Below, one piece after another: positions 47,687 to 57,034 of a stretch of 64,000 nucleotides of DNA (within the stretch, counting starts at the first letter, position 1; each line of letters starts with the position of its first letter). Both the position numbers and the translations under genes were made by a program. Under the pieces are notes generated by a model. The model was not told where the DNA came from and ran no database searches. It was given only the letters and a program-made list of their open reading frames with translations. The DNA lies in NCBI GenBank assembly GCA_041398965.1, contig JAWKTT010000023.1:1-64000 (forward strand), written 5' to 3'. The stretch comes from JAWKTT01 sp041398965. Its GTDB lineage: Bacteria; Planctomycetota; Planctomycetia; Planctomycetales; Planctomycetaceae.

Positions 47687-48643
47687 TCAATGGGGGGCAA
47701 CGGGTGGCGCCGTCGGGGCGCAGGGGGTTGGCACGTTCGCCTTGAGGGTGCCGATGATTTCGGTGATGGACTCGCAACCTTCCGCATCCAGCAGGCGACT
47801 CAAGTCATCCGCCAGATTCCCGGAGAGTGTCGGGTTGTAGAAGTTTGCCGTGCCGACTTGGATGGCTGTCGCCCCCGCCACGAGAAACTCCAGCACATCG
47901 TCAACCGACTGAATCCCGCCGACGCCGATGATTGGGACATCGACCTTCTGAGCAACCTGATAGACGCAACGCAGGGCGAGGGGTTTGATTGCCGGACCGC
48001 TCAGGCCGCCAATGTTGTTCCCGAGAATCGGACGTCGTCGTCGCCAGTCGATCGCCATCCCTTGAAACGTATTGACCAGCGAGACCGCGTCAGCCCCTCC
48101 GGCGCGGGCCGCTTCTGCGATGGTCACAATGCTTGTGACGTTTGGCGTCAACTTGGCGATGACGGGGTGCCGAGTTGCCCGACGAACTGCTCCAATGACC
48201 GCCTCGGCCATTGTGGGATCGGTCCCGAAGTCGACTCCCCCACTCACGTTGGGGCACGAGATGTTCAACTCGATTGCCGCAATGCCGTCATGGGGATCAA
48301 GGAGTTTTGCCATCGCGACAAACTCGTCGACATTCTTTCCCGCAATGTTGACAATGATGGCTGTTTCGAGCCGGCACAGGTGCGCGAGATGGGTCTCGAT
48401 GAAAGCTTCGATCCCATCGTTGTCGAGGCCGATCGAGTTCAACATCCCGGAGGCGGTCTCGACCGTTCTCGGCGGGGCGTTTCCGATACGGGGCTGCGTT
48501 GTCACCGTCTTTGGAATGATCCCTCCGAGTCTTCGATAGTCGACGTAAGCCGACATCTCCCGCGCATACCCAAAGGTCCCGGAGGCCACAAGAATCGGAT
48601 TGACAAGCGAGAGTCGCCCTAACTGGACGGCAAGTTGAGCCAT
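47687..48643 (-). CDS. pyrD: Dihydroorotate dehydrogenase B, catalytic subunit
   Basis: A 318-residue class 1B enzyme oxidising dihydroorotate to orotate in pyrimidine synthesis. It has the TIM-barrel FMN site (NPILVASGTFGYA, GGIIPKTVT), IELNISCPNVSGG carrying the active-site Cys of class 1B, VIAKLTPNV, and GVGGIQSVDDVLEFLVAGATAIQVGTA. The partner electron-transfer subunit PyrK is not adjacent. The C-terminus ends with a Pro/Ala-rich tail. ATG 48643 is used. Confidence 0.95.
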   Translation of the reverse strand: MAQLAVQLGRLSLVNPILVASGTFGYAREMSAYVDYRRLGGIIPKTVTTQPRIGNAPPRTVETASGMLNSIGLDNDGIEAFIETHLAHLCRLETAIIVNIAGKNVDEFVAMAKLLDPHDGIAAIELNISCPNVSGGVDFGTDPTMAEAVIGAVRRATRHPVIAKLTPNVTSIVTIAEAARAGGADAVSLVNTFQGMAIDWRRRRPILGNNIGGLSGPAIKPLALRCVYQVAQKVDVPIIGVGGIQSVDDVLEFLVAGATAIQVGTANFYNPTLSGNLADDLSRLLDAEGCESITEIIGTLKANVPTPCAPTAPPVAPH

Positions 48644-49143
48644 GAGAACTACAGTTGTCGACAGGTAAAAACATCACGGGCCCTCCCCGTTTTTCGGAAT
48701 CGTACCCCGATCGTTCTCCCCAGACAACACCCCCAGTCCAACCACCCGCACGATCACGCTGGAACTCGTCGGTTCACCAGAGCTGACTGAAGGAGAAGCA
48801 TCAGAGTCCAAACACGTGACTGATGCACCTGCAGATCAGTTCCCGTCCCTTGGACAACTGTCTTTTGAATTCGAGTCTGTTTCCACCTGGTCCCCCGGCG
48901 TCATCGCATCATTCCAGCACACCATTCTCAAGCAAACAAGGAGATGGCCTCGGGTGATTCCTGTCAGGCTCGTTCGCCCGTTGGGGGGTGAGACATTGGA
49001 AATCTTGACTCCCCAGTCTTGCGGACTGGGGAAGTCAACGTACCGGGGTGGGGGCTTGCCCCTCGCGCGTGGCGGCTTCTGTTACAATTGGCCCTTCACG
49101 TTCAATGCCTTCATCCTGCGATTCCCTCAGGTCATATTTCGCC
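48644..49143. other. Divergent gap with one hairpin
   Basis: About 500 bases between pyrD and the DUF2891 gene, in opposite directions. The only clear feature is TTGACTCCCCAGTC (49005-49018) facing GACTGGGGAAGTCAA (49024-49038), a long stem with a one-base bulge, related to the hairpin at 22180-22198. Nothing else is recognised. Confidence 0.45.
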
Positions 49144-50187
49144 ATGCGACGGACTAATGCACTTAATGAAACTTTCGTGGCTCAGCTTGCCGAGATGCCA
49201 CTCGGAGCGTTATTGCGAGAGTTTCCCAATAAGGTGGGGCATCTGTTTTATGGGGCAGGAGATGTGGGATCACCTCGTGTTTGGACACCGGCATTCTTTG
49301 GATGCTTCGACTGGCATTCCGCTGTACATGGGCATTGGTGCCTCTTGAGATTAATGCGGGAGTATCCAGACGGAACATCACCAGGAGATTGGCAGAGACG
49401 AGCCATCGAGGCGATGAGGCAAACGCTCACTCCCGAGAACATCACTCAAGAGCTGGCCTATCGCGATCGGACCCCATCGTTCGAGGTACCGTACGGGACC
49501 GCTTGGCTGCTGATGCTCGCAGCTGAACTCCGCGAGCGAGACCCCTCACATGGGGAATTCCTCAGGCTCATCGAACCTCTCGAAAATCGTGTCATCGAGG
49601 ATCATTTCCGCTGGCTCACCCGGCTGACCCGACCAATCCGGACCGGCGAGCACAATCAAACCGCCTTCGCGCTGGGGTTGACGTGGGACTGGGCCGTTGA
49701 CGGTCACCAGGAGACCTTGCAGCAGATCATCGAACAGATGGCCCGAGCCTGGTATGGCGATGACCACGACGCAGCGGTCCGCTTTGAGCCATCGGGACAC
49801 GACTTTCTTTCGCCGATTCTCGCGGAAGCCGACCTGATGCGGCGGGTGCTGCCGTCCGACGAATTCTGTGATTGGTTCGATCGGTTTCTTCCGTCAAATC
49901 AGGAGTCGCAACGGATCGACTACTCCCACTGGTTAAGGCCGGTCACCTGCCCGGATCAGGCCGATGGAAAGCTCGCCCATCTGGATGGACTGAACCTCTC
50001 GCGGGCCTGGATGCTGAAGGGAATCCGCTCGTCTCTTGCGGAGAGCCATCGACTCGCCCCGCTGTTGGAGCAAGCGATGACAAGTCATGTCGACGCAGGA
50101 ATCGCCGGGCTACAGACCGCACACTACGCCGGCACCCACTGGCTGGCGACGTTTGCAACCTATCTCCTCACCCGCCCGGACAAGTGA
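49144..50187 (+). CDS. DUF2891 family protein
   Basis: A 347-residue protein. It shows the DUF2891 pattern with WTPAFFGCFDWHSAVHGHWCLLRL near the start, FEVPYGTAWLLMLAAEL, the EHNQTAFALGLTWDWA core and EPSGHDFLSPILAEADLMRRVL. The fold is a predicted alpha/alpha toroid, possibly carbohydrate-active, but its biochemical role is unknown. ATG 49144 matches the conserved N-terminus; longer starts are not supported. No signal peptide. Confidence 0.9.
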   Translation: MRRTNALNETFVAQLAEMPLGALLREFPNKVGHLFYGAGDVGSPRVWTPAFFGCFDWHSAVHGHWCLLRLMREYPDGTSPGDWQRRAIEAMRQTLTPENITQELAYRDRTPSFEVPYGTAWLLMLAAELRERDPSHGEFLRLIEPLENRVIEDHFRWLTRLTRPIRTGEHNQTAFALGLTWDWAVDGHQETLQQIIEQMARAWYGDDHDAAVRFEPSGHDFLSPILAEADLMRRVLPSDEFCDWFDRFLPSNQESQRIDYSHWLRPVTCPDQADGKLAHLDGLNLSRAWMLKGIRSSLAESHRLAPLLEQAMTSHVDAGIAGLQTAHYAGTHWLATFATYLLTRPDK

Positions 50188-50256
50188 GCGGGACGGACAT
50201 CAAAGTCCGCCACACGGAGCGACGGACAGAAATGTCCGTCGTCCGGGGGAGCGAGA

Positions 50257-50907
50257 TCAAGCAACCTTCTTTCGAGTTCTGGAGGGGAGTTTCCAGCATG
50301 TGTCGAAAGTCACATAGTTAATTAAAAGCGATCGGCGTTCCTGTTTAATCTCTTTCTTTTCGAGACCGTGCCACGTGTCGTCGCCGGGGCCAAACATATA
50401 ACCGACATTAGTCTCGAAAGGCATCGTCTTGACGAGTTTCAGGTCTTTGTCGTAGAGATCGGTCCCGAGGTTAATCGACTCGCCGCAAGGGTTGCTATAG
50501 AGCAGCATCGACATCCGCTTTTCCTTAATGTCTTTGTGCGGTTCAAGCCAGAAACCCTTTCGATCGCAGAGCACTTCAAACCGTAAATTACAGTCGACAA
50601 GGCTCCGTTCGAGCATATGTTCGACAAGCTCGATTGTCTCGACGGAGCGCAGTTCGTCGATCAGTTCGCCGAGTGCTGGGAAGTTGTCGACGTTCTCGGT
50701 GTCGACGAAACATCGAGTGTTCGCATTGCGAGCGACCCCCTGTTGATCACCGGCGCGCGTCCCATCATAGACACGAGGAACATCGGCGATCATAGCCGAG
50801 TTAATCTCTCCGATCTGCTCTTCGTTCATCGAGTTACGAATCACATAATGCAGGAATGGGTCGGTCGACCGTTCGGTTGTCTGTTGCAGGGCTTTGAGGA
50901 AGGGCAT
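50257..50907 (-). CDS. 2-oxoglutarate/Fe(II)-type oxygenase
   Basis: A 216-residue protein with the jelly-roll iron site: HxD in WLEPHKDIKEK near residue 124, a distal His in DTWHGLEKKE near residue 180, and an Arg in ERRSLLINYV for 2-oxoglutarate. Similar small proteins are found in lipopolysaccharide and surface-polysaccharide regions. The substrate is unknown. It lies downstream of the ELM1-like gene and 143 bases from it, on the same strand. Confidence 0.8.
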   Translation of the reverse strand: MPFLKALQQTTERSTDPFLHYVIRNSMNEEQIGEINSAMIADVPRVYDGTRAGDQQGVARNANTRCFVDTENVDNFPALGELIDELRSVETIELVEHMLERSLVDCNLRFEVLCDRKGFWLEPHKDIKEKRMSMLLYSNPCGESINLGTDLYDKDLKLVKTMPFETNVGYMFGPGDDTWHGLEKKEIKQERRSLLINYVTFDTCWKLPSRTRKKVA

Positions 50908-51050
50908 CGTAGACCTCGATAGGCGAATGGGTGTGCTTTGGATAGGTGAGTTTCTTTGCTGTTCTCGTTCATTGTTTCATAGGAACAGTCCTGGAAACTC
51001 ATAAACGTCGCGTTGTCTGAAATCTTCTCAGTAGATCGTTCGTGATACTG

Positions 51051-52082
51051 TCACGCGGCAGCTCGATTGTTCGTGGGTTCGACGAGACCAATAGCCCGGC
51101 GAATCTCATGAGCGATTGATGCGGTCCGGTCGGGAGAGTCGTAACTCCACTCTGGCAGAGAACCATCAAACGGACGCGTGATTCCCGCCTGTTCATAAGA
51201 CTGATGGAAACGTCGAAACCTCTTGGCTGTTCGACGTTCCGTCAGCGAGAAGACCGAGACCGGGCGTCCGGTTGCTGCCGCTTCTGAGATCATCGAGACC
51301 GAGTCCCCCGTCACCACGAAGTGCCGGGCGAAGGCGAGGGCGGGGAGATACGGGTTCTGCCCGGTCCCCTGCCAGACGAAATGGGGTCGAGCGAAACTAC
51401 GGGCGAAGCGATCAACGACGGCAGCGGGGGTCCGACGTGACGGAACAATCGCCAGTCGGCAACCTTGCGTCGCAACAGCGGTCTGAAGTTGTTGAATCAG
51501 CCGGGAGACGTCATCGTTCGAGTAACCATAATATCGGTTCGGCCCACCGAGGATGACGGCAACGAAGTCCTCGCCAAGTCCAGACATCTCGGGGGTCAGC
51601 CCCGCAGCACGTGCGGTGGCGAGTAGAGACGGGTTAATATGATGGACCGCACCGAGCGAGTGCAGTACGTTCGGCCCGTGCAGTCCATCATGTTCGGGGG
51701 TGACGATGAGATCAAACCGACTCGTCGAGACGCGAGGATCCTGAATATGGACGGTAAATACGTCAGATCCGAGCCACTTCTTGAGGGCCATCGATCCAAC
51801 TGCCCCCTGCCGCCCACACGAGATGACGAGTCGCGGGGGGATGGTCCCATCATCGAACAGTGGCGTTGTGAAGATGCCAGACCAAAGGGGGATGAGTCCC
51901 GGCCACATCTTTCGCCACGGGAGACGCAGATGAATGTCTCGCTTGTAAACAGGAAGTCCAACCGCCCGGGCGAGTCCGGTCACCTGACTGACCATCCCGG
52001 CTGCCCCCTCGGTCAGCATCCAGCATCCCCCCGCAAATGGCGAGAAAGTGGCAGAACCGAGACTATTTCGGGGGATCGACAT
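51051..52082 (-). CDS. ELM1-like (mitochondrial fission ELM1 family) protein
   Basis: A 343-residue protein of the ELM1/GtrOC1 family, which has a GT-B-like glycosyltransferase fold. Characteristic segments are WMLTEGAAGMVSQVTGLARAVG, LVISCGRQGAVGSMALKK, VTPEHDGLHGPNVL, VAVILGGPNRYYGYSN and FVVTGDSVSMISEAAATGRPVSVF. Bacterial members lie near lipid A or polysaccharide genes and may act in surface-lipid assembly. AAGGA six bases before ATG 52082 supports this start; 52019 is a weaker option. The neighbours rfbB and the oxygenase are consistent with an envelope role. Confidence 0.85.
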   Translation of the reverse strand: MSIPRNSLGSATFSPFAGGCWMLTEGAAGMVSQVTGLARAVGLPVYKRDIHLRLPWRKMWPGLIPLWSGIFTTPLFDDGTIPPRLVISCGRQGAVGSMALKKWLGSDVFTVHIQDPRVSTSRFDLIVTPEHDGLHGPNVLHSLGAVHHINPSLLATARAAGLTPEMSGLGEDFVAVILGGPNRYYGYSNDDVSRLIQQLQTAVATQGCRLAIVPSRRTPAAVVDRFARSFARPHFVWQGTGQNPYLPALAFARHFVVTGDSVSMISEAAATGRPVSVFSLTERRTAKRFRRFHQSYEQAGITRPFDGSLPEWSYDSPDRTASIAHEIRRAIGLVEPTNNRAAA

Positions 52083-52201
52083 CAGCCATCCTTGGCACGA
52101 TCGCAAAGCTCGGGACTCCGGCCCCGACTGTTTTCGACGGGGACCGTACCCCGAAACCCCAGAAAGTGTCAATGGGGACTCCGCCGCGATATCTTCGGTG
52201 A

Positions 52202-52386
52202 GTGCATTCCTTGGTTTGTGATCCTCGCCGACTTGTGAACTTTGCCGTCAGCTTCTCCCTCTCCCCCACTGTCGACGTTTCGATTTTGAAGGACTTTCCC
52301 GTGGAGGAGAAGGAGTCTCGGGTCGGCTGACGCCTCCGACTTGAGTAGTAGCGATTCGGGGCGTTGCCATGTGGGGAATGCCCCCA
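52202..52386 (+). repeat. Dispersed repeat family 2, copy 1
   Basis: GTGCATTCCTTGG at one end and GGGGAATGCCCC at the other, with internal facing arms CTCTCCCCC and GGAGGAGAAGGAG, and a GTCGGCTGACGCCTCC block. The remaining bases 52387-52506 before the rfbB gene hold nothing clear. Confidence 0.8.
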
Positions 52387-52506
52387 TCGTCTGTGAGAGC
52401 GTTTCAGTTCAGTTCAATTCAAACATACTCGCGGAGTCGGTTGCAGACGCTTGTCCGGTGTTCACCGGAGTTTCGGAGTGACTCGGCGAGAACGAAAAGT
52501 GGTTGA

Positions 52507-53496
52507 TCAGGCGTTGCGGTAGGCTCCCGATTGGATACGGGCAATCCAGTCGGGATGGGTTTGATACCACTCGATGGTCGCGGCTAAGCCCGTCGCGAAC
52601 TCTTGTTGTGGTCGCCATCCGAGGTCGCGCTGGGCCTTCGAGAAATCAATCGCATAGCGGTGATCGTGTCCAGGCCGGTCGGCGACGTGGCGAATCAACG
52701 AATGGGGCTTTCCTAAGGCGTCGAGCAACCGGGTTGTGAGTTCGAGATTTGTTAGCTCGCAGTTTCCTCCAAAGTTGTAGACTTCGCCCCTCTTGCCGCG
52801 TCGCAGGGCGGCATCGATCCCGCGGCAATGGTCCTCGACGTGAATCCAGTCTCGCACGTTCTGCCCCGTCCCATAGACCGGAACCGACTCGTCTTGCAGG
52901 GCTTTACTGATGAACAGGGGGATCAGTTTCTCGGGGAACTGATACGGCCCATAGTTGTTGGAACAGCGGGTGATGATGGCGGGGAAGTCGAAGGTGCGGA
53001 CCGCGGCATGGACCAGTAGGTCGGCTGCGGCCTTTGACGCTGAGTAGGGACTGCTCGGGTCGAGCGGTGTCTGCTCTGTAAAGAACCCTGTCGCTCCGAG
53101 CGACCCATAAACCTCATCGGTCGAAACCTGCACGTAACGCATGACGTCATGTTGCCGACAAACGTCGATGAGCGTTTGCGTCCCGACGATGTTGGTTTGA
53201 ATGAACGGTGTCGAATCAACAATGCTGCGGTCGACATGCGACTCGGCTGCGAAGTGGACAACCGCATCGATCGACCCGGACGCGAAGAGTAAGTCCAACA
53301 GCGGACGGTCGCAGATGTCCCCTTCGATAAAGACATATCGCCCGTCTTGAGGGATGTCGGCCAGATTGTCGAGATTTCCGGCATAGGTCAGTTTGTCGAG
53401 ATTGATGATCTGCAATTCGGGGTCGATCTGCCGCTGGAGTCGAATAAAATTCGATCCGATGAACCCGCACCCCCCGGTCACCAGTAACGTCTGCAT
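52507..53496 (-). CDS. rfbB: dTDP-glucose 4,6-dehydratase
   Basis: A 329-residue extended SDR catalysing the second step of dTDP-rhamnose synthesis for surface polysaccharide. NAD loop LLVTGGCGFIGSNFIR, HFAAESHVDRSI, STDEVYGSLG, the active Tyr-x3-Lys in SPYSASKAAADLL, and CSNNYGPYQFPEKLIPLF are all present. Length is normal. The rfbA, rfbC and rfbD genes are not in the window, so this gene is separate from an rfb operon. Confidence 0.95.
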   Translation of the reverse strand: MQTLLVTGGCGFIGSNFIRLQRQIDPELQIINLDKLTYAGNLDNLADIPQDGRYVFIEGDICDRPLLDLLFASGSIDAVVHFAAESHVDRSIVDSTPFIQTNIVGTQTLIDVCRQHDVMRYVQVSTDEVYGSLGATGFFTEQTPLDPSSPYSASKAAADLLVHAAVRTFDFPAIITRCSNNYGPYQFPEKLIPLFISKALQDESVPVYGTGQNVRDWIHVEDHCRGIDAALRRGKRGEVYNFGGNCELTNLELTTRLLDALGKPHSLIRHVADRPGHDHRYAIDFSKAQRDLGWRPQQEFATGLAATIEWYQTHPDWIARIQSGAYRNA

Positions 53497-53750
53497 GTGT
53501 CGCTCGCCTGCCAGAAGAGATCTGTTGCCGAAACCATCGCTGCCGGCACAAAGTGGACAGTTTAACGCAATCGCGGTTGGAAGTCAGTCGGAGAATTCCG
53601 ATGCACGGACCGCAAACGCAAGGGACCAATGCGGACTTGTTTCGACCATGTGAAATGCACGACCGGCCGGGAGTTCGTATGATCGGAACGGGACCAGACG
53701 ACATTGATCGACATCACTCGGCTGACATCCGATTACCACTGCAACCGACC

Positions 53751-54260
53751 ATGACATCGTCGGCAGACATCAGGAGCGAGACCGTGACAGAACTGACGCA
53801 CTTTGATGAGACAGGGGCGAGTCGCATGGTGGATGTGGGGGGGAAGCCGGTGACGCATCGTCGGGCCCGGGCGGAGGGGTTTGTCAGAACGCAACCCGAG
53901 ACTTTGCGACGCATCCAACAGCATGAGATCGGCAAGGGAGATGTGATCGAGGTCGCTCGTCTGGCGGGAATTATGGCGACGAAGCGAACCGATGAACTGA
54001 TTCCCCTGTGCCATTCGCTCGGACTCGATCATGCTTCGATACAGTTCGAGTTTGTCGATGACACGACGCTGCGGATCGAGTCCGAGGTGAGCAATCGTGG
54101 ACGAACAGGTGTCGAGATGGAAGCTCTGATGGCGATCAGCATCGCCGCCCTGACGCTCTACGACATGTGTAAAGCGATCGACCGCAGCATCGAGATTGGC
54201 CCCATCCGGCTCCTCGAAAAAGAGGGAGGCCAGTCGGGTCATTGGCAACGGGAAGCATGA
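53751..54260 (+). CDS. moaC: Cyclic pyranopterin monophosphate synthase MoaC
   Basis: A 169-residue enzyme of molybdenum cofactor synthesis, converting the MoaA product into cyclic pyranopterin monophosphate. Conserved stretches are TGASRMVDVGGKPVTHRRA, GIMATKRTDELIPLCHSL, SNRGRTGVEMEALMAISIAAL and YDMCKAID with its Lys. ATG 53751 fits the usual length; the open frame upstream has no family character. No other moa gene is nearby. Confidence 0.95.
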   Translation: MTSSADIRSETVTELTHFDETGASRMVDVGGKPVTHRRARAEGFVRTQPETLRRIQQHEIGKGDVIEVARLAGIMATKRTDELIPLCHSLGLDHASIQFEFVDDTTLRIESEVSNRGRTGVEMEALMAISIAALTLYDMCKAIDRSIEIGPIRLLEKEGGQSGHWQREA

Positions 54261-54289
54261 GGTCTTGCCCCCAATGCGCAGTCTTTCGG

Positions 54290-56731
54290 TCACAAAACGA
54301 GCTTCAGCCAGTAGAGCATTTGGCGGTCGCCTCGCAGGCGGAGTTCGTCGAGCATGTCTTTGAGTCGAGGTTGGGGAATTTCGCTGTACTTCGTGCCCCG
54401 ACCGGTCAAGTTCACGATGACTTTCTGATCAAAGTCCACAAGCTCGGGAGAAAGCCAGACCGAAACGGTCCCCTTTCCATGCGACAGGCTGATCGTGTTG
54501 GCGGTGTTCTTAGTGATGATTCGCCCCGAAAGTGTGAACTCTCGGGGGTAACGGTCCCACACGATGGGCTGAGAGAGGCTGGCAGGCAAACTCGTCACCT
54601 CGAACCAGCCGACTCGATTATCGGTCTCCCGGACGATGTCGACTTTCCACTCGGGTTGTAGTCGCTGTCGTCGTTGCAGCGACATCCAGTCGAAGATGCG
54701 AGGGAGTTCCTCGGAGTAACTCTCGAAGCCTCGGTCGACATACTCGCAGTAGAGGACATCCTGCCCCGACCTCATCATCTTGGCGATGTCTGATTCATTG
54801 TGCGATACGAGGTCCCGATCTCGCTCTCCATTGACGAAATAGAACGGCAAACCGGGAGCGTTGCTCACTCCGACATGAGCAGCTTTGTCGATGCGCGCAG
54901 AGACAGGAATCGCCCCGGCCCAGAGATCGGGATGAGACAGGGCGATGTCGATGGCGGCATCCCCGCCCATCCCATTCCCCGCAATGAAAACCCGATCCGA
55001 ATCGATCGCAAAGCGACGCCGCGCATCGAACAATGTCTCCAACACAACCCGCTGCGTATTCCGATCGTAGAGATAGGTTCCTTGCCTTTCGTCCGCGTAA
55101 TCGGGAGTGATGACGATGTAACCATTTCTCTGCCCCACGCCACTGAAGGGATTGCTCCCCCCCCAGAGCGACAGTGTCTGCTCCAGACTCTTCCCCTCGG
55201 CCCGCATCACCATGATGGCAGGATAGGTTCGCCCCGGATGGTAACCGGGGGGGAGCAGCACTTGATAACGAACCGCCGTCTCTTCCGGCTGCTGGGTCGG
55301 CACAATCACTTCGACCGGTTGACCGATCGGCAGCATCCCGGCATCAATGGTGCACGGCATCAGAGGAACCATCCTCGACACGACCGGCACACTGATCCCC
55401 TCCAACCCTTGTAGCTTGAGGATCAACTCTTCCCGGTCCCCCCGATCGTTGCTGAGTCGCAAGTAGTCGAGCACCAGAAACCTCGCGTCCCAATAGGCGA
55501 TCGCTTCGCTCAACTGGGTGACCGCATGACTCGGCCCGACAACCCATCCCGAATAGGCCAGGGCGAGCTTCTCCGATGGGGTCAGCGTCTCGTCGGCCTC
55601 GGCCAGCAAGAACGGTTCCAACCTCGAAACGTTATCGATCGTCAGTTCCTGGCCGAGCATCGTCCGCAAGGGACCGACTTTTTCCGCCACATCCTTCGGC
55701 AAAGCCGCTTGATGATTCGCCAATAACAGCAGGGCCTGTTCAACTTTCCCCCGATCTCGTGCGTATTCATCGAGCAACTCTTGAGCCCCCCGCAACGTGG
55801 TGGCGCTCAAGTCTTCCATCAACAGTTTTCTGGCGATGAACTCGGCCAGTTCGTGCTGTCCAATTTGCTTTCGTCGGCGGATTTCGACCAGGGCCTGATC
55901 TCCATACAGATTCTTGAGCCGCTCTTTGAGGTCCGCGACTCGTTCTTCCTGATCGGGAAAGTCTTGAGCGATGGAGTCGAGTTCCAAGCGGGCTCCGGTG
56001 AAGATTTCGCTCTGGAGGAAGTAGTTCACAACGGCCAATCGCTGATCGAGGTTGCTGGTGTCGATGGCGGTATGAATGATCTCTCGCAAACGTTCGGGGG
56101 AGAGTCGCGAAGGACTCCAGCCAAACTTCCAGTCGTGCGATGTCGACTCGATGAGCAGGTATCGGGGATGGATCCCGGTGATTCCCAGATGGACATGCTC
56201 TTGCCCTCGGGGAGTCAGCAATGTCACGCGACGACGTCCAAACTCGTCGAATTCGGTCGAGTCGACAAAACTCCCAATCGAACCGGGGGTCGTACTTCGA
56301 CGTTCGCTCAAGTGCTTGAGTGCGAACTTCACATACCGGGACGAATCATCTCCCGTGTTGACCCCATTCTGCTCGGGGGAGATATTTCGCTTGTGAACGA
56401 AATATCGACGAATGCCATCAACCACCATCCAATACTGCGATGTCGGGGCGACTTCGAGCGAGTTAAAGGTCGCTGACGACTTGGGGCCAATCCCTGGCGC
56501 AGGGACCGGCATCCCCGGAATAACGAATCCACTTTTGAGCGTCACTTCGCCCGCAAAAGTCTGCGACGTCCCAAGGAAGACCCCCGCCCCCATGAGACTG
56601 ACTGTGAGCAGACAGACTGCGAGCCGGGATGCTCTGGCGAACATCCCGGTCTGATGCCGCCGTGTGACCGTTTCTGTGAGATCGACAACGGTGACATCGG
56701 CAACTTCGTCGTTTCGCGTGCCATGCGACAT
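54290..56731 (-). CDS. Exported alpha/beta-hydrolase-like protein lacking the nucleophile serine
   Basis: An 813-residue protein from ATG 56731, with GGAG nine bases upstream; ATG 56644 is an alternative. A hydrophobic signal or anchor (RLAVCLLTVSLMGAGVFLG) lies at about residues 34-52. A helical central region is followed by an alpha/beta-hydrolase domain of PHB-depolymerase style: LLPPGYHPGRTYPAIMVM, and the nucleophile elbow reads VFIAGNGMGGDAA. The usual GxSxG is GNGMG, so the catalytic serine is replaced by glycine. Such proteins are expected to bind rather than cleave, or to use another site. I recall similar elbows in other planctomycete proteins. No partner gene is obvious. Confidence 0.75.
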   Translation of the reverse strand: MSHGTRNDEVADVTVVDLTETVTRRHQTGMFARASRLAVCLLTVSLMGAGVFLGTSQTFAGEVTLKSGFVIPGMPVPAPGIGPKSSATFNSLEVAPTSQYWMVVDGIRRYFVHKRNISPEQNGVNTGDDSSRYVKFALKHLSERRSTTPGSIGSFVDSTEFDEFGRRRVTLLTPRGQEHVHLGITGIHPRYLLIESTSHDWKFGWSPSRLSPERLREIIHTAIDTSNLDQRLAVVNYFLQSEIFTGARLELDSIAQDFPDQEERVADLKERLKNLYGDQALVEIRRRKQIGQHELAEFIARKLLMEDLSATTLRGAQELLDEYARDRGKVEQALLLLANHQAALPKDVAEKVGPLRTMLGQELTIDNVSRLEPFLLAEADETLTPSEKLALAYSGWVVGPSHAVTQLSEAIAYWDARFLVLDYLRLSNDRGDREELILKLQGLEGISVPVVSRMVPLMPCTIDAGMLPIGQPVEVIVPTQQPEETAVRYQVLLPPGYHPGRTYPAIMVMRAEGKSLEQTLSLWGGSNPFSGVGQRNGYIVITPDYADERQGTYLYDRNTQRVVLETLFDARRRFAIDSDRVFIAGNGMGGDAAIDIALSHPDLWAGAIPVSARIDKAAHVGVSNAPGLPFYFVNGERDRDLVSHNESDIAKMMRSGQDVLYCEYVDRGFESYSEELPRIFDWMSLQRRQRLQPEWKVDIVRETDNRVGWFEVTSLPASLSQPIVWDRYPREFTLSGRIITKNTANTISLSHGKGTVSVWLSPELVDFDQKVIVNLTGRGTKYSEIPQPRLKDMLDELRLRGDRQMLYWLKLVL

Positions 56732-57034
56732 GATCAGGAACTCCACTTCAACCCGAGTCAGACTCCTATCATCATCGCCCTCCCACTCTCTGAAATCCAG
56801 TCTCTTGTCGTCATGATCCTCGAACAGCCCCCAGAAACCGCAATCGCCAGCGAAATAAGTCTCCATCCTTTCCCGCCACCCCGCTGCGTTCGGCGAGTCT
56901 GGCACACACGTTGTCATGTTGTAGTGAAGTCGACACGTCCGGTGACTCACCTCGCCGCAAACGCGAAGGAACCCGGCGTCCTCGTGTGGGGGACGTCGGG
57001 TTCCTGAATTCTTGGAAGGGCTCTGCTGTTCGAC

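Noticed and set aside
53553..53750. N-terminal extension of moaC to 53553
   Set aside because: Overlaps the rfbB upstream region, has no family character, and would make MoaC 66 residues too long.
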